From NCBI RefSeq assembly GCF_932526225.1, contig NC_064043.1, forward strand, positions 8,733,501-8,797,500: DNA of 64,000 bases, read 5' to 3'. The notes under the pieces were generated by a model. That model had not been told where the DNA came from, did not search any database, and worked only from the letters and a program-made list of their open reading frames with translations. Of the stretch, positions 31,920 to 42,727 are shown piece after piece. Each line of letters starts with the position of its first letter. Position 1 is the first letter of the stretch. The position numbers were made by a program, and so were the translations under genes. This DNA is from Nematostella vectensis (Eukaryota; Cnidaria; Anthozoa; Actiniaria; Edwardsiidae).

Positions 31920-32825
31920 TGCACTAGTCATTTGAAACCCCAACACCCATGGTCCCCGGGAAGTGTGGGGTTAACATGGGGGTTTAGAACACTTTTGAAC
32001 GAGAATCTGTAGTGGGGGGGTGGGGGAATTGACTGTTTTCGACTCTAAGAATTGTCTCCACCCTAGAGGCTTGGGGACAAGTGAAAAGCGTCACAAATGT
32101 ACTTTGCAAAAGTCAAGTCATCATTTCCATGTATCAGCCTCTGGCAAGCTGCGCGAAATGTGCTAAAACGAATATGAATGATATAACCAACCCCAGATGA
32201 AGATGATTTTTTTAATGGGGGGGGGGGGGGGGGGGGGGGGGTGAATAGCGGTATGTAAATCCGCCGATCCGCTACATTTCTGGGGGGCAAATCCGTGGAT
32301 CCGCATAATTTTTTTAGGTCCGCATGGTTTGACAGATAAATAATATCATCGATTGAAATTTATTTAAAATCCAAAATTCGACCGTCGAAGCAGTCAAAAT
32401 CCGAAATCCGCGCCCGAATTGTGAAGAGATCCGTGATCTGCCGTACTTCCAAAATCCGCCAATCCGCAGAAATAATAATCAAAGTCCGTAATCCGTGAGC
32501 ATTTCAGGGCCGAATCCGCCGATCCGCGAACCTATTCACCCCCCCCCCCCCCCCTTTAATTAACTGTTACCGTCATAGTTATTGGTACAAATGTATTCGC
32601 TGAAGTGTACTGGCTTCGAAAGATAAAGGCTTATTTCAGATGACTTGTTGTCTTTTAAAAAATGTCAGGTAGTTGCCAGTAGTTTGCATCCCGAGGGTTA
32701 GGGGCATTTTACTGCAGTGTTGTCCCGGGGAGGTGGGGGCTTTTCTCTGTTTAGTACAGCGTCAAAGTCTAATCCCCCACCCTTCCCCGGGACCATGAGG
32801 GTGGGGGTTTTAATTGACTAGTGCA
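31920..32825. mobile_element. TAA-flanked MITE containing a nested element
   Basis: The ends TGCACTAGTCA and TTGACTAGTGCA are flanked by TAA at 31917-31919 and 32826-32828. It belongs to the same family as 792-1325. The element at 32217-32554 is inserted within it. Confidence 0.75.
32217..32554. mobile_element. G-ended element nested inside the TAA MITE
   Basis: It opens with about 24 G then TGAATAG and closes with CTATTCA then a C-run. TTTAAT occurs at 32211-32216 and 32555-32560. The interior repeats AATCCGCNGATCCGC-like words in both orientations. It inserted after the host element. Confidence 0.7.
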
Positions 32826-33015
32826 TAATAATATCCGTTCGTCGCACCGTACAATGTTGACTTCCGCATGAGCCTTCGGCTCACATCAAGGCGAGGCTTA
32901 AAGTCAGCGGCTTTCCCCATGGCTCCCTTGTTTTTGTGCCTGAAATTGTTTTCTTTCTCTAACTTTTACTTTACACGCGGGGAAAACCGAACTTTGGTCA
33001 CGGTAAACCCAAGCT

Positions 33016-36000
33016 ATGACGTTTAATGGCTTCAAGCGTATGTTGAGCTTGACGCCCACAAATGCGTTTGCGTACTTTACGAACCAAAACAGCGATCGCA
33101 GGCTAGGATTTCGAGCGTACGGGGACATGTTAGAACTCGAAGACAAATATTCGTATAGGAGACCTGAATTCCTGCAATTAAACGAAGAATCAGAGCAAGC
33201 AAGTGCTGATCATGAAGTTAGACCAATCCTCATCCCTCACCGGGAATTGCCTCTAAACGCTGGCTATGCTGAGTGAGTATTTGATTAGCGATCCAAAGTT
33301 GATCGATTCCTCCATCACACGACATTCATCCCTCTCATATAAATTATATCACTTACACTTTATTTCCCCCCAATTGTCTCTCGCCTGCAATAAGTCAGAG
33401 TTATGATGAGAAAGACATTTTCTTCATTAAACTCATGATAATTCTCATGGTTTTTAATATCGACTTTAATGAATGTCGAAAAAGACAATCTTTTTTTGTC
33501 TTTTAAGTCATACGTGGACGCATTGATAAACCGGAACTTGCTAAACTTCTGTGAAATATCGGAATTCAAATGAATACACCTGTAGTTTTCAAATATTTTT
33601 GTCAATTTGTTACCACATTTGATTATTATAATGTACAAATTGAATTAAAAGATCAACAAACAAATGGAGTTAGTTACTGTACGCATTTGAAGCCATCATT
33701 CTATTCACTACTTAGTACTTCCACTTTCATATAGCAGCATTATGCAATATTTGATTGATGCGCAATACTAGTTTTTTAGCAATACTTTTTGAGAGCTAAA
33801 TTTATTACAGGGCCTCATAATGTCAAATCTATACTTGCCTATCAGACTGAGCCACCCCTCTCCCCTAAAAAGAGTTTTGAGCCACCCCTCCCCCTAAAAG
33901 TGTTATGAGCCAAAACAAAAATGAGTCGTGTTGTAAATTACTAAAATAAAATACCTCCATCCTGCTAAGTTGGGTTTTTACTTATGCCTACAATCTAGCT
34001 GTTTTGGATGTCTGGATTTTCAATTTAAATCAGGATAATTGTGATAAAAATAGAAAGGTTGGGCATTCGGGTACCTTTTGATGAGATAGGAACTTCTAAT
34101 TTTTTCAATAGGCTGGGGGTGGTAAGAAAAACTTGCTATTTAATTTTTACTTAGTGCCTGAAGGGGGGCCTCTAAAAAGTCAGTATGGTTGTGGTGGGGT
34201 GCTTAAATAAACACAACTTGAATTGTATCTCTCTCTCAGACCCTTTTACTGGTTAGATTTTACACTGTCCATGAGGATGGATCAATCTCATTTGCACCAG
34301 ATTTTCATGGCAATATTTGTCAGAGGGCTTTCATTTGTGTATTTAAATATTCTGATATTGTTGTCTGCAGGGCAATCAATGCTGGAAAAACACTGCACAA
34401 AAATGAGGACCAGGCATTGGCGGGAATGTTCTGCCTTAATCTTGATAAGAAAACTAGACCAGCTGGAAACGAAGCTGGGAGGAGCAGCCCTACGCACATC
34501 ACACAGGTGCTGTAACAGTCATTTACCTGTCCTGAACACATAACACAGGAAGCTGTCATTTACAGAGGCAACATTCTAGCTTAGCTTTAGCTTATACTTC
34601 ATCTTCAATTACATTTTCATATTTGATCTTTGAAATAGGCATTCTTTCTGCACATGCATGTGACTGTTATGAAATAATCGCTTTGAATTGTTTGTCAGAT
34701 CAGTTCCCTTTTGCAAGGTCTGTCAGAGTTTTGTGCACATCTTTGTACACAAAAAAAGAGCCTCAACAAAACAGAGATGAGTCAATAAGAGATCTAACTC
34801 TTATGACCTGCACCTAGACATTAGCGTTAAACTATAATAGGTTAATTTATTTAAGTATTTAAGACTGCTTAATGACCATGCACTTTCACACTCTCTCAAT
34901 CATCTCATTCACTTTAAACATGTTTAAATTCAACATAAAAGTTGATGACTTGATGATCATGAGCTGGATGATGAATCCTGAATTAAAAAAAATTGACTGC
35001 ATTGATTCTTGGTTGAAAACTTCACTCCACTCTCATCAACTCTCAAGGATCTTTTGTTTGCAACCTTATAAGAGCTAGAGTGGAACTCTCATTAACTGTC
35101 ATATCGGTTTGATTGAGTCTTAAGCATGCTGCAAGCGCCATCAAGCTGCAGTGACCAGTTGCTATAATTTCTATTTGTTTTTCATATAGACCAAGATCCC
35201 ATACGCCTGCTTTGGAGTGTTTGATGGTCATGCCGGTGAAGGGGCTTCGTTAATGGCTGTCAACACCCTGCATATTCACATCATGGAGAAGCTGTCGAGT
35301 GTGAAGGAGTTGCTAACATGCAAGAGTGATGAGAAGCTTGCCCTCTCTCCTCAGCTAGCAGAGGCAGTTGTGTCCTCTATTTCAATCGATAAACTAGTTA
35401 TTGGTGCATTAGAGGAAGCTTTCTTTGAAATGGTAAACACACACAATGTGGGTATGTTCATGATAAATAATTATCAATAAGCTTACTGTGCATTCCCCTT
35501 TTTTCAAAGGATGAACAAATAAGAAGAGAAAGAAATACATATAGAATCACTGGGGGTTGCACTGCTGTGGTTGCCCTCTTCCTAGGGAAGAAACTCTATG
35601 TCGCAAATGCTGGAGATTCGAGGTACCTGATATATTAATTCTAATAACAGTGATACAAGCAATCCTACACATTCTCACACAAAACTATGTAACTGCGTCC
35701 AACAACACTCTGTCATGCAACACTATGTAACACAACACTTTGTCATGCAACACTATGTAACACAACACTTTGTCATGCAACACTATGTAACACAACACTA
35801 TGTAACACAACACTATGTCATGCAACACTATGTAACACAACACTATGTCACACAGCTCTGTGTTGCACAGCACTAGGCAGACTAGACAGAGGCATCTATT
35901 TTTGCTTCTATTTAATTGTTTAAGATTACTGTACTTTGATGATGAGTTAATAAATTGATAATGGATGGCAAAACATAAGGGGGAGGTGGAGGGGGTGGAG

Positions 36001-38503
36001 CTAGGCATAGGCACTGGTCACCTCAGCTATTTTCAAACCAGCATTTTGTTTTGGTGAACAGAGGGTGGAGGGACTTTTTTATCTGATAAAGATGCTTCCC
36101 AACTATTTTTTTGCTTTCTTCACCTATGAGTTTTGTATAAATGTTTGTCATCATACCTTTTATTTTAGTTCCTGTTAGTTAATTCTTTGATCTTTCAGGG
36201 CCATTGTGTCTCAAAAAGGGAAATTAATAGAGTTATCCATGGATTTCACCCCAGAGACAGAGCGCAGAAGGCTCCAACTGATTGTGAGTTTTAAATAAAT
36301 CTAACTGTGCTATTCCAGAATCCATGACCTGTGTATACCAAATAATTCTACATAACCTTCTCATACACTGGATGTAAGCATGCATGTGAGCAACACCACT
36401 TGACAGTTTTGCTTCATATGTGAGAAACATGCTACTACTGATTGGGAATAAAAACTGTGATTGTCTCATTCTGATTAGCTTTTTTTCTTCTTCTGTGGCC
36501 GAAGAAGCGCATTTCGGTTTGTAATATTCTGTATTGGTGGCCATGGTAACGTGCATCACATGTCAAGACTTTATATTGGTGGCCACGGTAACGTGCATCA
36601 CATGTCAAGACAAGTGGCCATGGTGGTCGCGCTATAACTCCTCATGCTTATCATGTTCTGCCACAGGCCTACCAAAAACCTCACTTACTGGGTAGCGAGT
36701 TTGGTAGACTGGAGTTTCAGCAAAGGGCTCGCAAGAAATTTGTCGGACAAAAGTTACTTTACCGAGACAGACACATGTCGGGGTGGTAAGTAGTCTTGCT
36801 GCTTGAATCACATCAAGCCAAACCATGATCACGTCGCCAATGCTGTTGTTTTTTTAATTCCCGTTATTTTCAATTCCTCAATTCTGATTCAGGGCTCATA
36901 AGATTGTCACAGAGGAAGATGCGCAAAAGTTTCCTATGATTACAGGAGAGGGTAAAAAGGTAAGAGTTCATCGTCTCACTTTTAAGTGGAGCTTCCATTT
37001 CTTTGGATCTATCTATATTTGTATTCATACTACCATTGTAGTGTTTGGTGTTAGACCTTTCTCCCATTGCAGATCAACTTTTAAGTCAAAATCTCTTATT
37101 CTTGCTTCACTTGCTAAAGAGTGATACATATATACTGTAGTTATTATATACTTGAATCTGTTCATTTTCTTTTAATATAACTGTTGAGAGGCTATAAACA
37201 TATTTCTGTTCATTAACTTCAAATATAACTTTGGTGAAAATTCTAGTAGTTCATCTCTGTTGAGATGCTGAACATATTTCTTCATATTTTTCAGGCTCGC
37301 CTTCTAGACACGATAGGTACCACAAGAGGGTTCGGCGACCACGACCTCAAAGTACCTTACTGCAATCTTTCCATCAAGCCATTTCTTACTCCGGAACCTG
37401 AGGTATGAACAGCGCTTTGTATGTCGTCCACACGAACCTTAGGTATGAAGGCGCTTTGTACGCTATCTACACGAGCCTCTAGGTAAAAAACGGCGCTTTG
37501 TTCGCCATCCACCCGAGCCTCAGGTATAAACGGCGCTTTGTACGCCATCCACACAAATCTACGTGATTCTCGTTTGTATTTAGTGGTTCTTTCTATTTAG
37601 GTCATGACGTAGGATCTGACGCAATCTTTCTCTTTAGGTCATGACGTATGATCTTACAAAATCTTTCTCTTTAGGTCATGACGTATGATCTGACGCAATG
37701 CAAACACGACGAGGATGACGTATTGATCATAGCCACAGATGGATTATGGGAAAAACTCACCAATCTGAAGGTATGCTGCTGTTTGTACATTACCTTTGTA
37801 CATAATAAGTGCATTTTATAAATTATTTTTTTTATATATTTTATTCTAGGCATTAGAAATAGTTGCTGAAGTATTCCAAAAGACGCCAAAGCACGACAAG
37901 CGAAGGTAAAACATTTTGTTGACATTTTTATATGTATGTGTATATTTAGACTGCTGTTTGACGAACGAGTGTAATGGTGTATTTTCTATCGATCTACCGC
38001 TCTATCGATTGCTGTCATATGACTGTTGTTTTGACTTTGTCTTGCGCATGCTCTGTAGGTACGTGGTCGCGGCCCAGACTCTTGTGGCCGAGGCGAAGGG
38101 AGTCCTTACCGAGAAGGGCTGGAGACGAGCCTGCGGAGAAATGGGATCCTATGACGACATCACTGCCTTCGTGATACCTCTGAACAATAGCGTGACAGAA
38201 CAAATCACCGTAGAGTACGACCACCACGAGCATGACGTCACCTCCGCTTCCACAACAACCACGACAACTAGCACCAAGACTAATGAAGTCACTTCCGCTT
38301 CCACAACAGCCACGACAACTAGCACCAAGACTAATGAAGTCACTTCCGCTTCCACAACAGCCACGACAACTAGCACCAAGACTAATGAATTCACTTCCGC
38401 TTCGACAGCATTAACGACGACATCTAGCGCCAAGACTAATGACGGCTCTTCCGCTTTCACAACAACAACGACGACAACTAGCGCCAAGACTGATGCAAAT
38501 TAG
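33016..38503 (+). CDS. PP2C-type Ser/Thr phosphatase, PPM1H/J/M-like, 11 exons
   Basis: Exons: 33016-33272, 34371-34506, 35190-35432, 35510-35622, 36199-36283, 36667-36785, 36893-36959, 37295-37402, 37675-37770, 37850-37905, 38059-38503; 574 codons plus TAG, all phases consistent. The family removes phosphate from Ser/Thr using two Mn/Mg ions. Metal-site motifs are present in order: NEDQA, FGVFDGHAGEGAS, GGCTAVVAL...NAGDSR, TRGFGDHDLKV, LIIATDGLWEKL, GSYDDITAFVIPL. PPM1H-specific stretches (RPIL-PHRELPLNAGYAE near the N-terminus; HLLGSEFGRLEF in exon 6) separate it from other PP2Cs. After the catalytic domain the last exon adds about 95 residues, a Ser/Thr-rich 17-residue repeat not typical of the family. 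Confidence 0.92.
35695..35866 (+). repeat. 19-bp ATGCAACACTATGTAACACA-type repeat
   Basis: About eight alternating CATGCAACACTATGTAA/CACAACACTTTGT units, about 70 bp after the exon 4 donor of the PP2C gene. Confidence 0.8.
36532..36625 (+). repeat. 41-bp duplication GTAACGTGCATCACATGTCA
   Basis: Two complete copies plus a partial one (GTGGCCATGGTGG), about 40 bp upstream of the exon 6 acceptor. Confidence 0.75.
37394..37556 (+). repeat. ~40-bp array copied from the PP2C exon 8 donor junction
   Basis: The real junction is GAACCTGAG|GTATGAAC followed by GCGCTTTGTATG. Three further copies read GAACCTTAG|GTATGAAG, GAGCCTCTAG|GTAAAAA and GAGCCTCAG|GTATAAAC, each followed by GGCGCTTTGT-CGCC/TATC. 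All keep a GT donor. Confidence 0.9.
37586..37711 (+). repeat. 37-bp triplication of the PP2C exon 9 acceptor
   Basis: TTTCTNTTTAG|GTCATGACGTA occurs with exon starts at 37601, 37638 and 37675. Only the last gives an open frame. The first runs into TAG (GTC ATG ACG TAG) and the second shifts frame into TGA. Confidence 0.92.
38241..38495 (+). repeat. 51-bp coding repeat in the PP2C C-terminus
   Basis: Five in-frame copies encode a 17-residue EVTSASTTATTTSTKTN-like unit. Because 51 is divisible by three the frame is kept to the stop codon. The strand-opposite ORF is a shadow. Confidence 0.88.
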
Positions 38504-40139
38504 GTACAAACATATATTATGTGTCTTGCGAAAGATCTCAAGCCAATAAGGGGGAGTCGGCGTTGACAAAAGGAGTTCCGCATGTAGGTCGACTTCCTCA
38601 TTATTAACAGTGTTATCTATTTGCCTAAAATGATCAGTATAGCCTATTTAGATATCTTAAGGTATCTTGACTTTGTGTTGTTTATATACAAATAATGGCT
38701 TTTTTAAAAGCTCTATGAAGGAAGGGGTAAGTGATATTATAGCGGGAAGTGGTGGTTGGGGATAAATGGATACCTAGTGTAGATAGCGAGCTGGAGAGTG
38801 GGGGAGGGAGGGGGAAATGTCTCATCGTCGAGATGTTGCTATTGGGATCTTATGATTCAATGCCGGAGCAACAGCTCACTCGTCAGCGTTAGTCCAGACC
38901 TTGGACTCTCTTTGCGCTTGAAATTCTGGCTCGCGTGGAAGGGAGTCTCAGGTCTAGGCTAACAAGCTGTACATTTCAGAGTGAAGTTACGTCCAAAGTG
39001 TGCATTGTAGTTGTCGCTTCGCTGTCGTTATGCTCAAGACTTGTATAAATCATCATACGACTCGAAAACAGCGACTAATACGCAACGTCATCATCCGTGC
39101 AGAAGAAGATGTATCCGTTTATCAACAGAGTCATTGCTAACACTAGAATAGTGTAGCTAACTGTGGTTTTTTATCTTTTTGGAATTGGACCTCACATAAA
39201 AAGATATTAAGAAATGATATAGTATAAATGATGAAAACTGAAACAATTAAATCCAGATAATTTGGAGAAAGGGTAACAATTGGGGACGTAAAGCCGTCGT
39301 GTAAAAATAACTAGATGACCAAATAAACAGACAGTCTAGTAGAAACCTGGTGGAGCTTTTCGACACGCTAGGAAGCTGTGTACTAGTATAGATTTTTTTA
39401 TCGCAAATGGCCTTGATAAAAAGGACAATTTCGCTTTATAATCAGTAACTAAAGTATTTATAGACCCTTTCCATCAACCGGGAAAAGTACTTTGAATTTT
39501 AACTAACTATTTTCGTATCTTAAAGCAGTGTTACGCCCCTGTGTTTAGTACACATATTTCTTGTTATACTTTCTTGCTTATATTAAAAGTTTCTTATCGA
39601 AGGGTTTATACTTCTACGTATATGGCAAGTTTTGCCATCGTAGTCATCAAAAAATAAATAAAAATACGTCTGTGTTTCTACGCTGTTTATTAAGTACATC
39701 TACTATTGACCCCATAAACACAGCTGTTTAAGTTGTTCAACAAATACTTGTAGTCGAGCCTGCAAGATTTTTATATTTTATTTTCTGGCCTCTTCAGAGC
39801 CTAAAGGAATCCTAAATAAGAAAAGTTGACAGATTCGATTACTAGTATTTAATGTAAGTGGTTCTATACTCTGATTGTTATGTCTGGGTTTGTCCTCCAG
39901 CGACCTAAAAATAAAAAGTCAAATTTTGTGTGATTTTGGGGTGCGCAATAGGGTAAATGGGATTTATAGGTTTAACATTTAGGGTTTTTAGTAAGGCTGA
40001 ACGGTTATAAAATGTATTATTCCCTTGTTTGCACTGTATCTTTCCCCTCTGTCAAGCGAGCATAGCGGGATTCGATCTGGAATATTGTTGGAAAAATAGT
40101 TGCAAATCTAAGCAGGCTTGCCTTAAAATGTCGTGTGTC
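38504..40139. other. Intergenic; no gene recognised
   Basis: AT-rich sequence with several AATAAA words, which could end the PP2C transcript or, on the other strand, the small genes to the right. I see no coding exon. Confidence 0.5.
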
Positions 40140-40964
40140 CTAGCGCCCCAGCTTGATGTTTTTCCCTGCTGCCTCGATCCCATCAATCATTTCTTCGATG
40201 AACGTTTCACCTTGGGAATAAGGTATGAAATAGAAAAACAAGTTCATGATTTTGACTTTGGAACTTTAGATGTTAGTGGTGAAGCGTGACATTATTTGGC
40301 AGTTTCTGTTATGTTCTATTACCTGGCTTGTGATGTCGCGTGACATTACCTGGCTTGCGATGTTGCGTGACATTACCTGGCTTGTGATGTTACGTGACAT
40401 TACCTGGATTGTGATGTCGCGTGATATTACCTGGCTTCTGATTTTGCTAAATATTACCTGGCTTGTGGCGTTGCGTGATATTACCTGGCTTGTGATGTTG
40501 CGTGACATTACCTGGCTAGTGGTGTTGCGTGACATAACCTGGCTTGTGATGTCGCGTGACATTACCTGGCTTGTGATGTTGCGTGACATTACCTGGCTTG
40601 TGATGTTGCGTGACATTACCTGGCTTGTGATGTTGCGTGACATTACCTGGCTTGTGGCGTTGCGTGACATTACCTGGCTTGTGATGTTGAGTGACATTAC
40701 CTGGCTAGTGGTGTTGCGTGACATTACCTGGCTTGTGATGTCGCGTGACATTACCTGGCTTGTGATGTTGCGTGACATTACCTGGCTTGTGATGTTGCGT
40801 GACATTACCTGGCTTGTGATGTTGCGTGACATTACCTGGCTTGTGGCGTTGCGTGATATTACCTGGCTTGTGGTGTTGCGTGACAATACTTGGCTTGTGG
40901 TGTTGTGTGACATTACCTGGCTTTGGTGCTTTCGGTGGTGGCGGCTGCGTTGTTGGTTTAGGTC
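40140..40964 (-). CDS. Two candidate exons of a secreted Pro/Thr protein (alternative 3' end?)
   Basis: An exon 40964-40917 follows TTTTACAG and encodes GPKPTTQPPPPKAPKP, ending CCAG|GTAATG in phase 1. A possible last exon 40210-40140 follows TTCCCAAG and encodes ETFIEEMIDGIEAAGKNIKL plus GR-stop. Both are in phase 1, so they can join the signal exons at 42727-42138 in frame. No signal peptide exon of their own is visible nearby. They may be an alternative 3' end of that gene or a separate gene. The 27-bp array lies between them. Confidence 0.4.
40290..40925 (-). repeat. 27-bp array copied from the PKP exon donor
   Basis: About 23 copies of AAGCCAG|GTAATGTCACGCAACATC. The first copy is the exon end AAGCCAG with its GTAATG donor. 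The unit is nine codons, so the array is open on both strands; read through, it would code KPGNVTQHH with N-glycosylation sequons. Confidence 0.88.
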
Positions 40965-41390
40965 CTGTAAAACATACGCTTTTTGTGCAGTAAGCCAAGA
41001 CATATGTAACATTCGCTGGATAATAACGTATGGTGTGAGTGATAAATAGTTATTCTACAGTAGTACGATTAAAGTGCCGGATAAGTAGTTTGGTTCTATG
41101 GCCGGATGTCTGTTTGAATGATCAGTTTGGTAGGTCAATTTGGTGTCCGGTTGTTAGGTCGGTTCAGAGTCCGGTTAGTAGGTCAGTTCAGTGTCTGCCT
41201 GGTCGGTTTATTGTCTGGTGTACTGTCCGTCCTTTGTCTGGTTAATAATGTTACTGGATGTAGGGTTGCCCGCATGTCCGGTCCTAAGTATGGATTAGTT
41301 TGATATGGTCGGACGTCCGGTTGTCTTCTTCGTCTTCGTTCAATCAGTCGTTTGCGTTTTATCTTTTCGATTGGCTGTTGTTCGCAGCGA

Positions 41391-42727
41391 TTAGTCGGTA
41401 TAAATTTTATACATACGACGAAAGAACCAAGGGCTGCGCTTCTGTTTAGTATCCACTTGCTTGTCCTCTTCTTTAACTACGTGAAAAAACAGGAAGTCAT
41501 TTTTCTTGTTATTTCTTGTGAGGAGAAAGATATAAAATGCTTGGGGCATAATTGGTAGGATAACGTCTGTGAACATGGCCATAAGACGTAAGATAACGTC
41601 TGTGAACATGGGCATAAGACGTAAGATAACGTCTGTGAACATGAGCATAAGACGTAAGATAACATCTGTGAACATGAGCATAAGACGTGAGATAACGTCT
41701 GTGAACATGGGCATAAGACGTAAGATAACGTCTGTGAACATGGGCATAAGACTGAGAACCGGAAACCCTGGGTATCTAAATGGAGCAGCCGGTCCCCTTC
41801 GCGCATAACTTAGACGCCCCCTCTCTCTTGCACAGGGCAATCTGCACACCAGACTCTACTTACTCCCCCTCCTTCTCCAAGGCAGACTTGACTTACTCCC
41901 CCCCCCCTTTTCCAAGGCAGACTTGACTTACCCCTCCCCCTGCAAGGCAGACTCAACTTACCCCCTCCAGCAAGGCAGACTCGACTTACCCCACCCCCTG
42001 CAAGGCAGACTCAACTTACCCCCTCCCCCTGCAAGGCAGACTCGACTTACCCCCTCCCCCTGCAAGGCAGACTCGACTTACCCCCTGCAAGGCAGACTCG
42101 ACTTACCCCCTCCCCCAGCAAGGCAGACTCAACTTACCTGGTCTACTCCTGACCTCATCTTCAACGTCTATAAAGGGAAATTAAAAAGAGCCCTCAGTAC
42201 TAACACCGACCGATAGAAAAACACGAGAAAACGTAAGGCGTAATTTGTACTAGGACTTTAAAAGAAGCCGATATCGTATGTATAGATAGTGCTACTTGCC
42301 CTGATCTGTCATCTCCGTCGCTTCTCCCCCGCCACCATCGACTTAAATGCATACAAGAGAAACATTAAAATCCTTTGCGTAAAGTCATGATGACATTCAA
42401 GAGCAAATCGAGCAAACAAACGGAAAAAAATCCAGCAGGGAAGAAAAATGTTGCTACCACACTTAAAATAATCGGTTCCTTATCCCATTCGCCCCTATCA
42501 CGCCCTGAAAAGCGGCAATTGCTAGATGAGTAGAAAAAGCGAGAAAAGTAAAAGAAAGTAAAAAATTGAAAATTTTCGTTGAGGCGAGACCGGAGGAAAA
42601 ACGAAACAAAAGGAATTGATATAGAAACGGAACGTTTCATTGCTTCTATATTGTTTTTCATGCGTTTACCTTGGTAGAAAACAGCGAGAAAAATCCCAAC
42701 AAGCGCTAAGAACACTGTCACCTTCAT
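41391..42727 (-). CDS. Small secreted basic peptide precursor, 3 exons
   Basis: Exons 42727-42670, 42167-42138 and 41476-41391 give 57 codons plus TAA, with phase-1 introns throughout. Exon 1 is a 19-residue signal peptide (MKVTVFLALVGIFLAVFYQ). Exon 2 is a 30-nt microexon (VEDEVRSRP). Exon 3 encodes an acidic stretch, then a dibasic site KQKR followed by SPWFFRRMYKIYTD. This is the usual layout of a secreted peptide precursor: signal, acidic propiece, cleavage site, basic aromatic peptide. The ending resembles that of the microexon gene at 45997 (KPWREVRRLW), suggesting kinship. Function (neuropeptide, antimicrobial or toxin-like) cannot be told from sequence. Confidence 0.55.
41555..41755 (-). 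repeat. 33-bp array with acceptor-like TTCACAG
   Basis: Six to seven copies of a unit reading, in transcript sense, ATGTTCACAGACGTTATCTT. It lies inside intron 2 of the small peptide gene. Each copy resembles a 3' splice site, but no exon is clearly its source. Confidence 0.8.
41850..42138 (-). repeat. ~30-bp array copied from the microexon 2 donor
   Basis: The real junction is GACCAG|GTAAGTTGAGTCTGCC. About nine further units read GGG|GTAAGTCGAGTCTGCCTTGC with G-rich spacers, each retaining GTAAGT. Confidence 0.88.

Larger units (their letters stand above)
30963..33015. other. Intergenic; repeats only
   Basis: Besides the elements listed separately, 31200-31330 holds a duplicated block (GGTCCCTT-CGCTACCAAACC). 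31380-31590 holds three ~65-bp copies of CATATCAAGGTTGTGGAGG...GAGCGCACGTAATGAG. I see no exon. A possible poly(A) signal ATTAAA of the LRR-ARH gene lies near 31185. Confidence 0.5.

Noticed and set aside
38149-38487. Val-rich minus-strand ORF
   Set aside because: Antisense of the Ser/Thr repeat in the PP2C last exon.
40266-41049. Long ORFs on both strands (ITWLVMLRD and ITSQVMSRN repeats)
   Set aside because: A 27-bp array without stops is open in several frames. Only the frame in phase with the PKP exon is kept as a possibility.
42365-42727. Full 120-codon minus ORF starting at the signal peptide
   Set aside because: Beyond the first 19 codons the sequence is non-conserved and AT-rich, and a good GTAAAC donor ends the exon at 42670.
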